From Parasedimentitalea marina (GTDB lineage Bacteria; Pseudomonadota; Alphaproteobacteria; Rhodobacterales; Rhodobacteraceae), in contig NZ_CP033219.1 of NCBI RefSeq assembly GCF_004006175.1, forward strand, positions 3,596,001 through 3,660,000: a stretch of 64,000 nt of DNA, read 5' to 3'. A program made the translations under genes and the position numbers. Below, in pieces: positions 61,864-64,000 of the stretch (position 1 is the first letter of the stretch; every line of letters begins with the position of its first letter). The notes beneath the pieces were generated by a model. It was given only the letters and a program-made list of their open reading frames with translations. It did not search any database and had not been told where the DNA came from.

Positions 61864-62295
61864 CTATTCGTCAAATAATTGGCCTTTGATCGCGCGGGAC
61901 ATGCCCCGAAACTCGGCGATCTTTTGGCCCTGTTGGTTGGTGACTGTCACGTCATAGATACCACTGCGCCCGGTCAGCGAGACTTCGCGGGCAGAGGCGA
62001 TCAGCCGGTCACCCAAACGGCCCGGTGCGGTGAAACTGATCACGTTGTGCTGGGCCACAGTGGACTGATTGCGGCTATTGCAGGCAAAGGCAAAGGCGCT
62101 GTCGGCCAGCATGAATGTGACGCCGCCGTGGCAGATACCGTGGCCATTGCAATGGTGCTGCACCACTGTCAGTTCCAGTGTCGCGGTGCCTTCGTCTACG
62201 GCGGTGATTTCCATCCCCGCCCATTTCGAGGCGTGATCATCGGCCCACATGGCCGCCGCAGATCTTTCAGCGCGCTGTTGTGGTGTCATCGTCAT
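61864..62295 (-). CDS. paaI: Hydroxyphenylacetyl-CoA thioesterase PaaI
   Basis: A 143-residue hotdog-fold thioesterase. HGICHGGVTFMLADSAFAFA contains the active-site region with the catalytic aspartate, and NVISFTAPGRLGDRLIASAR follows. It removes dead-end CoA thioesters in the phenylacetate pathway. The ATG overlaps the paaG stop by four bases, so it is co-translated with paaG. Confidence 0.93.
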   Translation of the reverse strand: MTMTPQQRAERSAAAMWADDHASKWAGMEITAVDEGTATLELTVVQHHCNGHGICHGGVTFMLADSAFAFACNSRNQSTVAQHNVISFTAPGRLGDRLIASAREVSLTGRSGIYDVTVTNQQGQKIAEFRGMSRAIKGQLFDE

Positions 62296-63077
62296 TTCCC
62301 TTTAAACACCGGTGTGCGTTTTTGTAGGAAGGCCGAGACACCCTCTGCGTAATCCGCGCTTTCACCGCAGGTTTTCATCGCATCCTCTTCTATTTCTAGC
62401 TGGTCGCTTAGCGTGCCGGTGGCCGAGGCCTGTATGGTCTGTTTTGTCAGCCCCAATCCCAGCGTTGGACCATTGGCCAGTTTCTCAGCCAGGGCGCGCG
62501 CCTCACCCATCAGGGCATCGTCGGGGAGTGCTTTCCAGATCAGGCCCCAGTCCTCGGCTTTGCGGGCTGGCAAGGGTTCAGCCGTCAGCGCCAGACCTTT
62601 GGCACGCGCCTCACCCAGAAGATGTGGCAAATGCCAGCTGCCGCCGGTGTCGGGGATCAGGCCGACCTTGGAAAACGATTGGATGAACTTGGCGCTTTCG
62701 CCGGCCAGCACCAGATCACAGGCCAGCGCCAGATTGGCCCCTGCCCCTGCAGCCACGCCGTTGACAGCACAGATAACCGGGAAGTTGAGCGAGCGGATCA
62801 GGCGCACCAGCGGCGCGTAAAACGTCCGTACGGTATTGCCCAGATCCGGCGGTCCGTCCGACTTAGAGGGATCCCGGTCACCCAAGTCCTGCCCGGCACA
62901 AAAGCCGCGCCCAGCGCCGGTCAACAGGATCGCCCTAGCCCCTGCATCGCGCGCCGCCACAATCGCCGATCGCAGCGCATAATGCATCTCGTCATTAAAT
63001 GAATTCAGCCGGTCCGGGCGGTTCAGCGTGATCTCGACCCATGTGCCGTGATCCACCGTGAGAATACTATCGGTCAT
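62292..63077 (-). CDS. paaG: Ring-epoxide isomerase / enoyl-CoA hydratase-family PaaG
   Basis: A 261-residue crotonase-fold enzyme that isomerises the phenylacetyl-CoA 1,2-epoxide to oxepin-CoA. AILLTGAGRGFCAGQDLGDR forms the first oxyanion segment, and CAVNGVAAGAGANLALACDL the second. VGLIPDTGGSWHLPHLLG is the active-site loop. It heads the minus-strand paa unit and is divergent from paaZ, across 118 bases containing a TetR-like operator. Confidence 0.94.
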   Translation of the reverse strand: MTDSILTVDHGTWVEITLNRPDRLNSFNDEMHYALRSAIVAARDAGARAILLTGAGRGFCAGQDLGDRDPSKSDGPPDLGNTVRTFYAPLVRLIRSLNFPVICAVNGVAAGAGANLALACDLVLAGESAKFIQSFSKVGLIPDTGGSWHLPHLLGEARAKGLALTAEPLPARKAEDWGLIWKALPDDALMGEARALAEKLANGPTLGLGLTKQTIQASATGTLSDQLEIEEDAMKTCGESADYAEGVSAFLQKRTPVFKGK

Positions 63078-63132
63078 TCGTCCCCCTCAATTCAGATCGC
63101 AAAATATGCGGTCCAACAAATTTCTTGCATAA

Positions 63133-63146
63133 ACCGACCGGTTGGT
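63133..63146. promoter_or_regulatory. Probable TetR (PaaR) operator in the paaG/paaZ divergent promoter region
   Basis: ACCGACC-GGTTGGT is a 14-base near-palindrome with one mismatched pair, located between the divergent paaG and paaZ starts. Size and position fit a TetR-family operator controlling both arms of the cluster. Confidence 0.6.
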
Positions 63147-63195
63147 CAATAAATTCCACATCTTTCTTTTTCATCCCCCAAAGGAGCCCCCACCA

Positions 63196-64000
63196 ATGAG
63201 CATTCAACAGGTTTCCAGTTTTGCCAGTGGTCAGTGGATCGCTCCGGGGGCCGGGGCACGTCATATTGCCAGTGCGATAACTGGCGAGGTCATCGCAACG
63301 GCCGGCAACGACGCGCTAGACGTGCAGGCCATGCTGGACCATGCCCGCAGTGTTGGTGGCCCGGCCCTGCGCGCGCTCAGCTTTCATGACCGAGCGCGGA
63401 TGCTCAAGGCGCTGGCGGGGCATCTGAACCAACACAAACAGGCGCTTTACGCAGCTTCTTTTGACACGGGTGCCATCCAAAGCGACCACATGATCGATGT
63501 GGATGGCGGCATTGGCACCATGTTTGTCTTTGCCTCGAAGGGTCGGCGCGAGATGCCGGACGGCCAGGTCTATCTGGACGGCGAGGTTGAACAACTTGGC
63601 CGAACCGGCAGCTTTCTGGGGCAGCATATCTGCACATCGTTGCAGGGTGTGGCCGTGCATATCAACGCCTTCAACTTTCCGGTTTGGGGGATGCTTGAGA
63701 AACTGGCGCCAACCCTGCTGGCCGGCGTTCCGGCGATTGTGAAACCGGCGACCAACAGCTGTTATGTCACCGAACTTGCCGTGCGGCTGATGCTGGACAG
63801 CGGCATTCTGCCTGCCGGGGCTCTGCAATTGGTGTCTGGCGGTCTTGGCGACATGCTGGACCATCTGGGTATGATGGATGTGGTCAGTTTTACCGGATCC
63901 GCCCATACCGCGCTCAAACTGCGCTCAAACCCGGTAATCCTGGAAAACTCGGTTCGCTTTGTCGCCGAACAAGACAGCCTGAACGGCTCTATCCTGGGGC
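63196..64000 (+). CDS. paaZ: Bifunctional PaaZ, N-terminal aldehyde dehydrogenase part (cut by window edge)
   Basis: The first about 268 codons of the phenylacetate-pathway enzyme that hydrolyses oxepin-CoA and oxidises the resulting semialdehyde. The visible aldehyde-dehydrogenase domain includes GVAVHINAFNFPVWGMLEKL, then APTLLAGVPAIVKPAT, and VVSFTGSAHTA. The hydratase domain lies beyond the window. AAGGAG precedes the ATG. It is divergent from paaG and probably controlled by the same TetR operator. Confidence 0.94.
   Translation, partial: MSIQQVSSFASGQWIAPGAGARHIASAITGEVIATAGNDALDVQAMLDHARSVGGPALRALSFHDRARMLKALAGHLNQHKQALYAASFDTGAIQSDHMIDVDGGIGTMFVFASKGRREMPDGQVYLDGEVEQLGRTGSFLGQHICTSLQGVAVHINAFNFPVWGMLEKLAPTLLAGVPAIVKPATNSCYVTELAVRLMLDSGILPAGALQLVSGGLGDMLDHLGMMDVVSFTGSAHTALKLRSNPVILENSVRFVAEQDSLNGSILG

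Overview
The window reads as a chromosomal segment of a marine Roseobacter-group alphaproteobacterium (Rhodobacteraceae). Supporting signs are the moderately high G+C, the mreBCD-mrdA-mrdB shape operon, a group 2 heat-shock sigma factor (RpoHII type), alphaproteobacterial GlnD and LppC-YraN-RsmI neighbourhoods, a phenylacetate cluster, and several families of GC-rich intergenic repeat hairpins. Genes are dense, mostly housekeeping, and frequently overlap by the four bases ATGA or GTGA. No tRNA, rRNA, CRISPR array, transposase, integrase or phage gene was recognised. Positions and functions come from reading the sequence only; no database was consulted.

Layout. 0-5.4 kb: the 5' part of nadD (minus), then ettA flanked by two AT-richer accessory genes, a KAP-type P-loop NTPase and a protein with a nucleoside-deoxyribosyltransferase/TIR-like nucleotide-binding fold; related hairpin repeats occur around them. 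5.4-13 kb: a gamma-glutamylcyclotransferase-like protein, an NsrR-type Rrf2 regulator, an FtsX-like permease/ATPase pair divergent from tesA, and a MocR regulator divergent from an EamA exporter with an obvious operator. 13-21 kb: a cold-shock protein, an L,D-transpeptidase, trxC, an orphan DUF4157 protein, gltX, an FAD oxidoreductase, an unknown membrane protein and nadE. 21-27 kb: a secreted 19-repeat MORN protein, a PdxR-like MocR divergent from a flavin-oxidase-fold protein, and a NemR-like TetR with an Old Yellow Enzyme. 27-30 kb: leuA behind a leucine leader peptide, and a small DUF5071 gene bounded by inverted repeat copies.

30-36 kb is the elongasome operon mreB-mreC-mreD-mrdA(PBP2)-mrdB(RodA). 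36-45 kb holds a VOC protein and a GhrA-like reductase, an M3 peptidase, an amino-acid ABC binding protein and permease separated by a terminator, and coaBC-dut-thiF-like. 44-47 kb holds rpoHII translationally coupled to a ChaN-like haem-protein gene, divergent from cobU and a CobC-like phosphatase, followed by a glutathione S-transferase and comM. 49.5-57.6 kb holds gshB, yraN and rsmI (minus) and lppC-glnD-murJ (plus). 57.6-60 kb holds a rhomboid homologue lacking its catalytic residues, trpS and a second cold-shock gene. 60-64 kb holds paaG-paaI-paaK-tetR (minus), divergent from a truncated paaZ with a probable TetR operator between them.

No clearly new multi-gene system is visible. The most interesting items are the accessory NTPase/nucleotide-binding genes around ettA, the structurally covarying intergenic hairpin repeats, the leucine attenuator, the MocR/TetR operators, the rpoHII-chaN coupling and the pseudo-rhomboid.
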